The notes beneath the pieces were generated by a model, which searched no databases, was not told the origin of the DNA, and saw only the letters and a list, made by a program, of their open reading frames with translations. Below, one piece after another: positions 47,176 to 59,439 of a stretch of 64,000 bases of DNA. A program made the translations under genes and the position numbers. Origin of the DNA: Endocalyx cinctus (Eukaryota; Ascomycota; Sordariomycetes; Amphisphaeriales; Apiosporaceae). The stretch lies in NCBI GenBank assembly GCA_001600455.1, contig BCKC01000007.1, positions 3,412,019 to 3,476,018 of the forward strand. Direction: 5' to 3'. Within the stretch, counting starts at the first letter, position 1; every line of letters starts with the position of its first letter.

Positions 47176-49246
47176 GGCCCTGGCCATTGAGAGCCAGAAG
47201 GATGAAACGACCGCGTATGCCTCCGAAGTGTTAATAAAAATTAAAAAAAAGTAAATTATATTGAAATCTACTGTACGTCGACATCGACGCGCATATATTG
47301 ACGAATGCTTCCCTCGTTTTACAAATGAAGCATTGTATGCTATATGACTTGATGATGATTCCCACCGAGATGTCGCTGCTTCGAATGATTAATAGTCAAG
47401 CTAAGAAGATATAGCTTTAATCAAATGATGTTGATGTAACGTATCTCTTTACAAGATAGCCTGTCTGCTCGATATTTGATAATTGTTTTATTTGTTACAA
47501 CTTACTGAAGGTTTCTTGCTTGGCAACACAATTTTTCCGAAATCACAAAGTGCTCGTACACTCTAGCGAACGGCATAGTTGTCGCACGACCCCCAATTCA
47601 TGTTGAGTAACGACTGATCTCATTTCTCCATCTCTCTCGTTGGGAATATAATGTTACCATGCCCTTTCATCTTTCAAAAGACCTTTTTGACCCTCGCTTA
47701 TTATACCAAGACTCTTTAGTATACTTGTCTACTTTCATCCCAGACCCTGATAAAGACGTATTATATTGGGAACATTGTTTTTTTTTCCGTTGCATATTCG
47801 AGACTTTTCACCTACGCCATCTTCCGAAATTATCATAAGTTTGAAGCTGAGTTAACATACTGCATTGCACATATATACACACATACTACTTCCACCAATC
47901 CTAGTGTCGAGCTGGAGCTATTATATGAATTCCCCCATGAAAGTGAACCAAGTTTTTACCCTGACAAACGTTCAATTTTTTCGGTTATTACCGAGTCGAA
48001 ATAAATAATGAAATAATATATTTATACTGGAAGAAAAAGTTAAAGGGAAAAAAAAAAAACCCTTCTTCTGGATTCCCCCGTTATGTGTCGGCCGGTTTCT
48101 GGTCCGGTCACAGATGGTAACCTGGAGCCCTGGACGATTTTCTACATTTGGTATACAAGCAGGCTATATCTAACTATTTACGGGTTTCAACTCTAATCCT
48201 AGGTCTCAGCGTGTAGATCATCCCTTCAGGGGGTGAATTTTTCATAACTAGCGCCCTGTGCATTTTCTACGCCCCTCTAATAACAGTAAATAATATCAAT
48301 ATTACCCCCTACTTAAGTACTTAAGCATTTATTTATTAAGTGCAGAGTCCTCCACTTTTACCTAGTATGGCCTATGTAACGGTAACGCTCGTTCTCGCTA
48401 ACCATTTAAAGTAGCTCTTAAAAAGCTCTGTGTATATGCACCTGGTTGTCATAGCCAACGAAAAGAGGAAAAAAAAAAAAAAAAAAGAAAAGACAAGAAA
48501 AGGGACGAGGGGGAAAAAGAATTACTGACGTGTATACATGCCTAGGTATACTACTTAGCGTACATACTATAGGTACACCATATACCTACCTAGGCTAAGT
48601 AGTTGTATATATTTTTCTAATGCCCATCTACCAAAATGGCAAGTGAATCCAACCATATATAATACTAACCAAGTATGCGTACTTAGCATATATTTCAATC
48701 CAGGCGTATTATTATAGGTACCTAGGTATTTATTAAATACGCTGCTTAGCAATTTTGGTCATTAAGTTAGCGATTGTTCGGTGTTCCAGATTAAAAAGCT
48801 GGGATAAAATAGGGTTATTTGGAGATCTGAAGTATATGAAGCATAAATCATCTCAATTACCAACGCAAGGAAAGACCTTTCAGCCCTGGAACTTCACCCA
48901 AAGATTTAAAAAAGTTATCTAATATTCAATACAATTTCAATCGGTACATCGTCTAGTGTACGGGGTATAGCGGGTAGTAGTTTACACGTAGGTAGGTAGT
49001 ATACTGTATACAGGGAAGCAACGATTGATTTTCAGGTGTAAGAATCCAAAACCCTGGCTACCTCAGACCATGTGCAGATCATTGTAGTAGTTCGGATGGT
49101 ACCACCCCTTGACACCCATGACACTCATGATCCACGAGACGGAATTCTGACGCACGAGACCGAGCTCTAAAACAACTGAGGCATAGTGAAATGTCAATAC
49201 CCAGCACATATTATTATTTACACTACCGTAACCACTTTTTTTTTTT

Positions 49247-49268
49247 CTCTCTCTCTCTCTCTCTCTTT
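49247..49268. repeat. (CT)11 microsatellite
   Basis: Perfect CT dinucleotide run preceded by eleven or more T residues; it opens the pyrimidine-rich region upstream of the ORP1-like gene. Confidence 0.9.
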
Positions 49269-50440
49269 TTTTGTTCGAGTTGACGCAAGCTTGACCGTGT
49301 ATCCTTGCGAGAGCAGGGCTTTCGTTTAGGATCCGTCTTTTCTGGCATGACGTCCCTGTGGCTTATGGGGTATGCTAAGCATGTTCGACACCTCTCGCCA
49401 GCTCGCTAAAGCAAGTATACTAGACGTATGTAGAGAATGATGCGAGTCTATCTTTTTTAGGTATGCATCCCTCCGCGAGACCTTCAGGGCGATATCCTTT
49501 CTATCCTGTATATTTCGACCTTCGTATTTCCCCCACCCCTCCATCACCTTCGCCCCTTATCCCCGTATCCGCCTTCATCCCCTTATACATTATCCTCTTA
49601 CACGAACCTTAGAGGCCTGCTATTCCCTTTAGGAGCCTATCTTGCCCAGCTGTTTAGTCCGTTGTCCCCCTCGTCTGATAGCCCGGTCTCTATGATCCCT
49701 CCCAGCTGTCAGTCCTCAGTAAGATTTACCTTCCTGCGCATTTGGGCTCCTAGGAGAGAGAGAGAAAGGGAGACAAGGAGAGCTTGTTTTCGCCGTTTAG
49801 AAAGAGCTACCCTACCTTACTTAGTGCAGGCTAGGCTACCCTTGGGTGTTAACAGTACTTCATAAACTTTCCCTCAAACAGCGATCGCCTTCAGGTACTA
49901 TTGTACCTTAATGCACAGGTTGCACAGCCTTCCAACTCTCTTCTAGAACAACTCAATCGTTGTCCACTTCCAATTGTTCATTGCATTGCTATCCAATTGA
50001 CTGTAAATTCTGGGTTGAATCGCATCGTGGTTAGATTTGGAAACTTCGACTTAATACCCCACCACCGCCTCTCCGTTTTCATATACGTCAACTAGGAATT
50101 TTGAACCTTGACTTCTTTGAAGTATAATAGGTAGATTTAAGCTGTGGTATTTATTTCACTTCTATACCCACCCTTTTCCTCTCCACTTCTTCTATAAGAC
50201 CTTGAAGGCTATATCGCTTTGCTCAGAATTCCGGTTTAAAAAGCGGTGCTTCTTATTTTCGTTTTTATTTATTATTCCCACTTCTTTTACCCCAGGAGGG
50301 ATCTCTTTTAAAACTGCGGCCAGCTGTCGACCGTGGAGGGCAAAACAGTTCCACATCTCGATCGACGTCTCAAAAGAATCCATCAAACAGCAAGGGGTCG
50401 TGGCTTCTTGCTTTTGTTTCTAAGATTCACGCACGCACGT

Positions 50441-50464
50441 ACATACATACATACATACACACAC
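50441..50464. repeat. (ACAT)n/(AC)n microsatellite
   Basis: Short tetranucleotide ACAT run grading into AC repeats, in the upstream region of the ORP1-like gene. Confidence 0.8.
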
Positions 50465-50808
50465 GCATCAATCCGGGTCTGCCTCCGGAATACTGCCCGC
50501 ACACTTTCTTTTCCAACCCACTCGCTTGCACATTCATTCATTTTTTTCTCGCTCCGGGCTTAGAGCGTGTTTCCACTGTTTCGATCATCGAGCGTTTTCT
50601 AATACTATTCCTTTTCCACGTCGATCACCGCAAGAAGGGCCGTAAATCTTATCAGTAGGGTGGGTTATACTTGCCGCAGACAACAAAACCCTGGTGGTAC
50701 CCATCACCCGTCACCCTCATACACTCCACCTTGAAGCGCCAGTCCATCTACTTTCTAGCTCCTTTCCCGCCACTTGGACTTTCCCTACTATCATTCCTCG
50801 ATACAGCA

Positions 50809-50826
50809 ACACACACACACACACAC
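50809..50826. repeat. (AC)9 microsatellite
   Basis: Perfect AC dinucleotide run, followed by a second imperfect ACATAC stretch. Confidence 0.85.
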
Positions 50827-51955
50827 GCACATACATACACACTAACACGCTTCATGATAGAGTCGCCACTTTGATGGAAGGAAGAACTTGTTAACACACG
50901 CATATTGTGAGCGCCTTTGGACTTGATGACCGTAATTTGAAACGCGAATAGAAGGAAGAAGTACGATCAGGTCGACGAAAGAAGGAAAAAGAGAAGAAGA
51001 TATCGAAGGGACCGACGCGGAAACTCATTACGTCAAGGTTATCCGGTCAACATCGCGGCAAGAGAGAAGAGAAAGCTTGGAATCATTAGGATACGACGTT
51101 CGATTACTATTGTCAGCCACGATTATTTCCACCAGCTATCCAAGGACACGAAGGTTTCTCCGGGCTTTCACTGTGAATCCAAACATACGACTAGGCAATA
51201 CGTAAAGACCTACTTTTCTCTCGGATAACTATAGCCGTTTTTCACGATTTCCCCCCAGGGCACGAACTTACTGCAACCACCTTCCATGAAAGATATACTT
51301 CATCTTTCATATCTATGAGGTACATTGCGGCTTACGAAGAATCTCAACCTCTTGAGTAAGTTTATTCTAACTCTAATATGATCTTACTCTTTCACCTTGC
51401 CTGCGGGCTTGATATCTACCTATCCTATCCCCAGGTACCGAGCTGAGAGATCCTATCCATTATCGCCTTTATACCTGAATCTATTTCTGCTTATGTTCTC
51501 GCTCTCTAGTCATGGAGATTGGTCAAGCGACCTCTCAGACTAAGCGCGCTCCGATAGCGTTTAAATATCATGCCCTTTCTATTCATTCTCCATGCACCAC
51601 GTATATTGCTATATGTCATGCACGCTCAAGCGCGAGCGCATACAGAAAACATAACCTTGTACTTATCAAGGACCTTAGCTAATACATTACATAGACAAGT
51701 ATACCTTTTAATTGTCTCTTGTTACATAACATGCAACTGAAGAGACTGGTTCTTGAATACCAGCAGACCATATAATAAGGAAGAATTCCCGGACGAATTC
51801 ATCATACCATCTCTGAATCACTCATCTGTTTGGTTATCTAATTTGTGGTATCAACAGAGGCATTTTGACCAGGTGCCTCTAGCTTCACTACCACTACCAG
51901 CACGCTGTGAAGTTGTCATCACGCCCCGAACAGCGTACAACGCACTATCATCACA

Positions 51956-54900
51956 ATGGACGTTACATCATTACTTAACACAGCCGCGGCAATGCCGTTA
52001 GAGAGAGCAGGGCTCTTAAGTACGACAGAGTCGACACATCAGGCACCCTCGAGGACATCGTTAGACGATGCAACTACTTGCTCGTCAGTCTCACTACCAC
52101 CAACTCCAGAAAGGTCATCATCTCGGAGGAGTAGTGAATCAAAACCGCCAAGTAGGAATAGGACACCGTGGGATGCGAATGGATATTCTTTACCATTGAC
52201 AGTAGATACGAAATCGGCACAGGCGCTGGCCAGACCTATATCCAACAGCCAGTCACCAACGGAATCCGTGAGCCCTAAGTCTCCACGACATAAATTCTCT
52301 AATAGTCACAGCAGCTTATCTTCTTATGCTTCATCATCGACGTCGTTCTGTCACTCTCGGCTATCTTCCATGTCTACAGTTGCAGGGCTACCAACTATGA
52401 CTACAATTCCTGATGTATCTTCACTAGAGATTGGAACAGATTGCTCGGACTCGGTTACGTCGAGATCTTCGTTTACGGAATGCTTGAAGAGTTCTAGGAA
52501 AGAGGGCGACTCGTCCCCTGCAGCCATTTTAGAAGAACCGGAAATTGAAACCGAGAGGCCTGGTTCACCATCAGACGCCATGCTAGTAACGAGGGGTACG
52601 CAAAACTTAGATCGGATGAGTCCTCAAGATGCAGCTAGGTGAGTACAGTTATCAAGTCATTTACACCCCTGGAATTTCATTGGACACTGGGGAATGAGCG
52701 GTCCATATATCGGCGTGAAAAAGATGGGATGAGGTCAGAAGGCGTTTAATGTCATTTGGAAAGGCTGTAGACAGTTGTTGGCGGTCAAACGTCAACACTT
52801 ACTGCTGTAAAGGGGCCTATTGGTATTACTCTAGTAGTAGTCCAGCTGCCACGCGTGACCAGACTTCAAACCTTCATCACTCCTTGAATCCCAACTATGA
52901 TTCACTGCTTGAATGTAAATGGGAAGTCCCATCATTTCACCCACTGTACTAATCAGTCCATCTGTTCATGTTGATGTACCCCCCACTGTTTTTTTACCTC
53001 GATCTTTTTTCTTTCTTTCTTTTTCAAGAATATAAAAGAAAAGCACACACAAAAATAATTCTACATTACCCAATTCATTCTTCCTCTCGACATTCTATTT
53101 TCTCCTTCCTAAAATTTTACATTAACCACTGACCATTCTCTTCCTTTACTTTCAGTAAATCTGGTTTACTCAATCCGTTTGGCCATCTGGCTCCTCCGGA
53201 CTTTTCTAAAATACATAAAAGAGCAATTTCCGCACCAGATTTCGCAGGTACCAGCTCATTAGATCGGGCCTACCCCCCACCCCCAAGCATACATCAGCTC
53301 ACGCCACCCTCGTCTCTTCACGGTGACCATCCGTCAATTTACAAGATGGACGATAATAACACAAAATCCCCCGCTCAAGAAGAAGCGTCAGCTTCGACTT
53401 CTAACAACCCCAAACTTGTTTGCATGTACGTCGATAACTGCGACACCGGTTCCACCCTTCGTAAGGCCATTTCCCACATCTTCGGCCGAAACAAGCTCTG
53501 CACCCGAATGATCCCGCAGCACGTCTGGGTCCACTTCTGCCGAAAGCACTACCAGAGAACCCGGTACCGAAATGCTCAAGAGTACGCCAAGGTCCAGTGC
53601 GAGCTTGTCCTCCGACAGGTGCGAAAGGTCCAAGACTGGAGCGACGAGAACAAGGCCAACGGACACTCAGGAGTTGTTCAAGACTGGTCCCTCTCAATGC
53701 GAAAGAGAGAACTGACCCGCGTCAACGAGAAGGAAGCCACCAAGAAGCGTAGTCACCAGGAAAACGAAGACAACGCCGATATGGATCGTGCGGTACTTAA
53801 TGGAACCGCGGTCCCGGATTGGCTTCGTGACAAGTGCGGTGACGGCTACAGCACCGAAGAGATTGAAGAGATCGTAACTCGTCTTCGCAATGAAATGGAA
53901 GAGCAGAAATTAGGCCAGATCCCTGATATTGAGATCCTACCCAACATTTCCTCCGACGAACTCGACGAACAGAAAGCGAAAGCCACCTTGAAGCGTAAAG
54001 CTAGTGCCAACAGTAGCCACAGACGCTCCAAGTCTGTCAACGTCGGTTCCGCCTCGCCTATGCACCGAATGCCACCCATGTCCCGTCACGCCAGCCAAGG
54101 TGCCCGCTGGAGTCCAGAGGATCGCGAGCATCTCTCTGGACCCCCCGCGGAGAAGCGACAGCGCATTTCGGAGAGAAACCCGTTTTCCGACCGTTCTAGT
54201 GCCGGTCTCGGCCCTAGCAGCATGCCTCGATTGCCGGAGCGTTCCATGTCGAGTAATTCTCTTCCCGTCCGACCCCTCCAACAGCTACCCCATCGCCCCG
54301 CCTTCCACCATATCCAAGAGAACCATACGGAGGAAGCTTACTACGACGGAAGCAATATGAGAGGCTCTCCCCACTACCACGTCGGAGGCGGTCCTCTCCC
54401 TGCTCCTATGCCACAGAGATACAATCACCAACCCATGGGTAGCCATCCAGACACAAACACACCACCCAGCTATTTCGAGAACCGTCGTCCCGTTCATCAC
54501 CGTGCGCACTCAGAGTATACCGGATTTGCCCATAACCCGAACTTCAGTTTTCGGTATCCTCCTCCCCCCACGCCCGGCTATGCACCGGAGACGGCTCAGT
54601 ACGATAGACCTCCCTATGTTCATGTCGATCATACCCATGCGATGTCGCCGGCCGGTCCCCCTCCCTATTACGAGGAAAGTCCGATTCCTCCCATGCGCAG
54701 CGTCGAACCTCGTCACCAAGCTTGGTCAGCATCCCCTCACCAGGGTCACTTGTCAACCTATTCTGCCGGAACTGGACACAGCTCGAGACACGCGCGCCAC
54801 CAGAGCACACCCAATGCAGCCAACATACCCCGCATCGCACATGTTGAGCATACCCCTTATGGTTCTCCTTCGGGATATCACCATCGCCGTCAGCATTCTT

Positions 54901-54992
54901 CCTACGCTCCCACCTCGCTACGAACTCCGGGTCACCGTCCTCATATTCAGGAGTCTGAATCTGCTAAGGCAATCTATAGCGAACGCCGTTAG
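51956..54992 (+). CDS. Large Ser/Pro/His-rich fungal protein with Cys/His core (ORP1-like)
   Basis: Two exons, 51956-52638 and 53156-54992, join in phase 2 across a 517-nt intron (GTGAGT..TTTCAG) into 839 residues. Exon 1 encodes a Ser/Thr-rich disordered region. The start of exon 2 continues SGLLNPFGHLAPPDFSKIHK in the same frame into the internal Met292 (MDDNNTKSP). The conserved core is about 315-375: LVCMYVDNCDTGSTLRKAISH, GRNKLCTRMIPQHVWVHFCRKHYQ. Its spacing C-x5-C-x19-C-x12-C-x2-H suggests metal binding. A coiled, Arg/Glu-rich part follows, then a Pro/His/Tyr-rich tail with polar low complexity. I recall related proteins in other moulds carrying the name ORP1-like; function is unknown to me, and a nuclear regulatory role is only a guess. 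An alternative start at Met292 (53346) would give a 548-residue form. Confidence 0.8.
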
Positions 54993-57900
54993 GTTTATCA
55001 TGCTCATATATAGAGATTGGTACTGTGCCAAAGTATTAGCTTACTGGGTTTTATGTTGCTACTTGTCGGCAAAGACAAGTGAATGCTTCGTCCGCTAAGT
55101 TAGCACTGGGGTCTTCTGATCATTTCGATATGAGAATTGAAATATTCCAAGTTTTCTTCAGCCTGTACGCCTCAAGACTAAATCGCAAGATAAATATGGG
55201 TGGCAACTGTCAACATATACTACGAACTATCATTCACTACAGGGGCGTTATCATGGGTGGTGTGCACTAGAAGGACAAAAGAGAAACTAAAATTCGAGAT
55301 ACCACATTCACCATTTCACGTTTTCTTTCTTCTTTCAGTTTATTCTTTTTTTTTCTTCGTTTCCATTGCTCATTAGGGATCAGCAATTTCTTTTTCTTCT
55401 TTTTCCTCTAAAGAAACGAATGAGGCAATGTATACCAACGATAAACGAAATCCAAGCAGAGGAGTCCGGGGTGCAACGTTTGATAGATACAGGCGCATCA
55501 TTCATTCAATATATTCCCCCATATGCTATTTTCAAGGACGGTCGGCGTTTGAATTCTTTTTTTATTCGCCGATGAGGAAAACCTTCTATCGGGTTACAGC
55601 AAAATTCCCTGGAGGACACAAAGAAAGGCCATTGATTTCCCCCTTTCGTTTTTTTTTTTTTTCGGCTTCCACATTTTGTTTCATTCACTATCAAGGTCGG
55701 CGCAAAGGGATAATTTACGGTCATGGCTGGCTAGACAGGTTACGGGTTCGGATGGGCAATAGGACAAGGAGGATTCAGCTGTTTTTTTTTTTCAAAGGCA
55801 GGGCAGGATCTATGCTACTATGTTTTCTTTTTTTTTATTTATGAAAAGAGGATGATAAAAAAAAAAACTCAAAAAGATTCTGCTGGACATATGAATCAAA
55901 TGGTGGAGGTTTCTTTCTTTTTCTTTTTCCTTATTTCTTTCCATAATCTTTACTGTTTTCTTTCTTACTATTATATTTCGCCTCTTTTTTTTTATTCTTA
56001 CTCTCCTATAGGTAGAACGAGTCTGTTCTTTTACTAGATCAGATTTTCCTATAGGATGACGTTGATAATGGTGGAATGAAACTGGATGAATAGGTGCTTC
56101 GATAGCCCTCCGAATTAGTTTAGTTTGCACCAGTCAAAAAAAATGCGATGAATTATTCTTATTCATTAAAGGTTCCCTGTTTCTGTACTAATTTGACTGT
56201 TAACAAGATGAAACTGAAATGAAATTGGCTGATGAATCTTTGGACCGTCTCTACTATAGGTAGATCAGTATAGAGACTTCCTTAGAGGCCATGCATGCGA
56301 TGGGTAATGCAAAGATGCGATATATATATCCCGATGTCTTCACGAATTTCCTATCTCACATAAGAGATGATGATCTATTTTTTTCATATGTAGCAAATCC
56401 TACAGCTAGACAGCCTGATATTAGAGATATCCGATATATCCATAACGTTGTCTTAGATAACAACGTTTAACCTACCTACGCTCACTTACACTTTTGGGGG
56501 CCGCCGAGATCAACGAACACGGTGCGAATAATATGCAGATTCATCTGATAAATGGTCTGATTGGTTCTGTTTGCTATTATCATGCTTCTTTGGGAAATTA
56601 TCGATGGGGTGAATACGCTGGGGTATACAGTAATACAGTATAAAAGAAAAAAAGGGGGGAGGGGGGCTGGGGGGTTAGTTAGCATGGGCCAAATATAATC
56701 ATGTACATATCAAATCATATTCATTATTACATTCTTTTACTACTATTTAATATATGAATAAATATATTAATAAATAAATTAAAATGAAAAAAACTTTGTG
56801 AATAGTTCGTATTATTGCTAGGTGTTAATCTACTCTACCGACAGTTAAGTAGCAACGGTGATAGGTGAGACAAAGAATGTCTCTCTCGGCTGTTCATCCC
56901 ATGTGGCTGTTTCACTTAAAAAAAAATTAAAAATAAAAAATAAACAAGGAAACAAGGAAACAAAGGAAAACATCAGCGTGGCTAGGATTCTCTTTGTTTG
57001 GAGCAATAAAGAATTGTCGGGGAAAGGACATGAAAAGTATACTCTCGTATTTTAGTTAGGAGTGGCAATGTTTTGGCTAGGATTACCCTCTTTCCTTTTT
57101 ACTTCGTCATGTTTAATTTCTATTTTATTTTATTTTTTTTCTAATCTGTTTGCATCGGCCGTACGTATGAATCATCTCTGATGATCACGGGTGGATGCAC
57201 TGATTTAGAATTATATGAATTTTTTAATTTTTTTTTTTTAAAAAAAAAAGTAAACTCTAGGCTACAGTTGTCTGTAATTATGTACATCTATGTACACCAG
57301 TAAAAGGCAACAGCGCAATGCGACCGTTGGCGTGATATGATAGATCTGAGTATTGTTCAAAATATATCACATTACTTACGAGGCTCGCAGGGCAGACGGT
57401 TGGTAATTTGATAAAAACTACAAGTTAGGCGAAGACAAGATAGAATCATGACTTAGAAATATCCTACGACAGAGTGAATAAATCATCAAAGATGCTACCT
57501 TTCTAAATATCGGTATCAAATAAAGTATATATCCCTTTTCACTGTTCACAGATCAGCAACCATTTCCTCGTATTGGGATACAGTACCACTTGAAAATTAT
57601 TTCCTCACGAGCTATCATAGAAGTTAACGATGGAGTAAAAATACGGTCTCTCTACGAGCACGAAGAATACCTGGCCTTGTGACATCTATTGTATACCATA
57701 CCCACAATTAATATCCTGTGAGAAATCCAGACAAAGAGCCCATTCAGAAACATGTTAGCAGGCCCTGTTCCAGTCAAGAGGGTTGGATCATTCTACTAAT
57801 GGGTAGGATCAGTAACTGTGAGTTACTTACGTCCATGAATCACTTTGAAAATGCATGGTATTTGCCAGCTGTTTTAAAACATTGGAGTTGTGACTACGTA

Positions 57901-58272
57901 ATAATAAACATGGGAAGGAGGGAAAGAATCCAAATACTGGTTTTTGGATCATGTATATAAACCATATCCCAATAAACAGCTTTAGATATAAAGTTCTATT
58001 AACCATAATCAACCTCGTACACCTGTTGAGTCCAAGCCAAGTTGAATATGCCATTCAATTGCCCGAATTACCTCATGTGCGGTATCGCATTTTGAGCCTT
58101 GGGCATTATTTCAAGTAAATTTTGGTTATTTTGTATTTTCAAACTTGCTACCTATATTTAAATCCTCAAGCGCAAAAAAACAACCCCCCAAAGCAAATTC
58201 GAATATCCACCAAGTCGAAGTCAAGAAAATAGTTGAAGAAAGAACGAAAAAGAGAGAGAAGAAGTAATTTCC
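54993..58272. other. Gene-free intergenic region, 3.3 kb
   Basis: Homopolymer-rich AT DNA (many T or A runs of 8-11 nt between 55340 and 57250). The 138-codon frame at 55428-55844 and its antisense neighbours are low-complexity and without a family match. The promoter of the HAD gene lies at the right end, where A/G-rich leader sequence precedes the start. Confidence 0.5.
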
Positions 58273-59439
58273 ATGGCATCTTTCGAAGAACAAGTTACCC
58301 GACTCGGGGTCGCTTTCGCCTTCGACATCGACGGGGTACTCGTCCGAAGCAAAAACCCGATCCCCGGGGCCCGCGAAACCATCGCCGCCCTGCAGAGATG
58401 CTCCATCCCTTTCATCTTCCTGACCAACGGGGGCGGGCACACCGAGGCGGCGCACGTGGCCAAGCTCGGGGCGCGGCTCGGTCTCGAAGGCTTGGCCCCC
58501 GAGCAGTTCGTGCAGTCGCACTCGCCGTACCGCGACCTCGTGGCCGAGTACGGGGACAAGACGGTCCTGGCGCTGGGGGGCCACGGGGCCCAGATCGTCG
58601 ATCTCGCGCACGCCTACGGCTTCGCCAAGGTCGTCTCGAGCTCCGACATCTGGCGCGAGTGCCAGACCGTCCACCCCTTTCCCGAGATGACGGCCGACCA
58701 CCACGCGCGGCACGGCCGGCACCGGCACCAGCGGGGTCGCGAGGCCGCGCCCCTCGACGCGACGCGCATCTCGGCCATCCTGGTCTGGTCCTCGCCGCGC
58801 GACTGGTGCCTCGACCTGCAGGTCGTCGTCGACCTCCTGCTCTCGGACCAGGGCGTCCTCGGCACGCGCTCGGCCCGCAACGGCGACGAGACCCTGCCGA
58901 ACCACGGCTACCTCCAGGACGGGCAGCCGCGCCTCTTCTTCTGCAACCCGGACTTCGAGTGGGCGACGGCGCACGGGCAGCCGCGGTTCGCCCAGGGCGC
59001 CTTCCGCGAGGCTCTCGGGGGCCTGTGGCGGTACGCGACCCGCGATCGGGCCCGGCTCGAGTACACCGTCGTCGGGAAGCCGACGCGGGAGACGTTCTTG
59101 TACGCCGAGAGGACGCTGCAGGATTACTTTTGGCGCGGCGTCCGGGCGGAGAAGGAGGAAGACGAGAACGAGAAGAAGAAGAAGGAGCACGTCGCGAAGC
59201 GTCGTCGCAAGATCAGGACCGTGTACATGGTCGGGGATAACCCCGAGAGCGACGTCGTCGGGGCCAACTCGTTCGAGTCCCCCGACGGGATCGAGTGGCG
59301 GAGCGTCTTGGTCGAGACGGGCGTGCACGTGGCCGGGACGAAACCTTTGCATCGGCCGGATTATATCGCGGAGAACGTGTCCGAGGCCGTCAAGTGGGCG
59401 ATACAGGAAGAGTGGCAGAGATGGATAAAGAAGGGATAG
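58273..59439 (+). CDS. HAD-superfamily hydrolase, CECR5-like subfamily
   Basis: A 388-residue intronless protein. HAD motif I is FAFDIDGVLV (nucleophile Asp18, acid/base Asp20), motif II is Thr51 in FIFLTNGGG, motif III Lys269 in VVGKPTRETF, and motif IV GDNPESDV (Asp322, Asp327), so the full catalytic set is intact. The DIDGVL..IPGA..LTNGGG arrangement and the large C2-type cap with CNPDFEWAT are those of the eukaryotic CECR5-like branch, related to glycerol-phosphate and NagD-type phosphatases and often mitochondrial; the substrate is unknown. A Lys/Glu-rich insertion (about 294-312) precedes motif IV, and a His/Arg-rich stretch lies about 138-155. The gene is very GC-rich at third positions compared with its AT-rich flanks, which opens long shadow frames on both strands. 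Confidence 0.93.
   Translation: MASFEEQVTRLGVAFAFDIDGVLVRSKNPIPGARETIAALQRCSIPFIFLTNGGGHTEAAHVAKLGARLGLEGLAPEQFVQSHSPYRDLVAEYGDKTVLALGGHGAQIVDLAHAYGFAKVVSSSDIWRECQTVHPFPEMTADHHARHGRHRHQRGREAAPLDATRISAILVWSSPRDWCLDLQVVVDLLLSDQGVLGTRSARNGDETLPNHGYLQDGQPRLFFCNPDFEWATAHGQPRFAQGAFREALGGLWRYATRDRARLEYTVVGKPTRETFLYAERTLQDYFWRGVRAEKEEDENEKKKKEHVAKRRRKIRTVYMVGDNPESDVVGANSFESPDGIEWRSVLVETGVHVAGTKPLHRPDYIAENVSEAVKWAIQEEWQRWIKKG

Larger units (their letters stand above)
41154..51955. other. 10.8 kb gene desert
   Basis: No gene could be supported across this stretch on either strand: open frames are short, AT-rich and without family signals. It contains the regulator promoter (left end), T28 at 47148-47175, TACGGAGTA at 46614 and 47088, many TACCTAGGTA-like sites (44.9-49.1 kb), a (CT)11 tract at 49247-49268 and a long pyrimidine-rich stretch with (ACAT)n and (AC)n runs from about 49.2 kb to the ORP1-like gene start. 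It may hold decayed repeats, noncoding RNA, or an unusually long promoter/leader for that gene. Confidence 0.5.

Noticed and set aside
53346..54992. Met292 as the only start of the ORP1-like gene
   Set aside because: The frame is open upstream and joins exon 1 in phase, so the shorter form is kept only as an alternative product.
55428..55844. 138-codon plus-strand frame
   Set aside because: Composed largely of homopolymer-derived Phe/Lys runs in AT-rich DNA; no conserved feature.
58126..59352. 408-codon open frame antisense to the HAD gene
   Set aside because: It lies over the intact HAD motifs, is Arg/Val/Leu-skewed, and is explained by strong GC bias at third codon positions.
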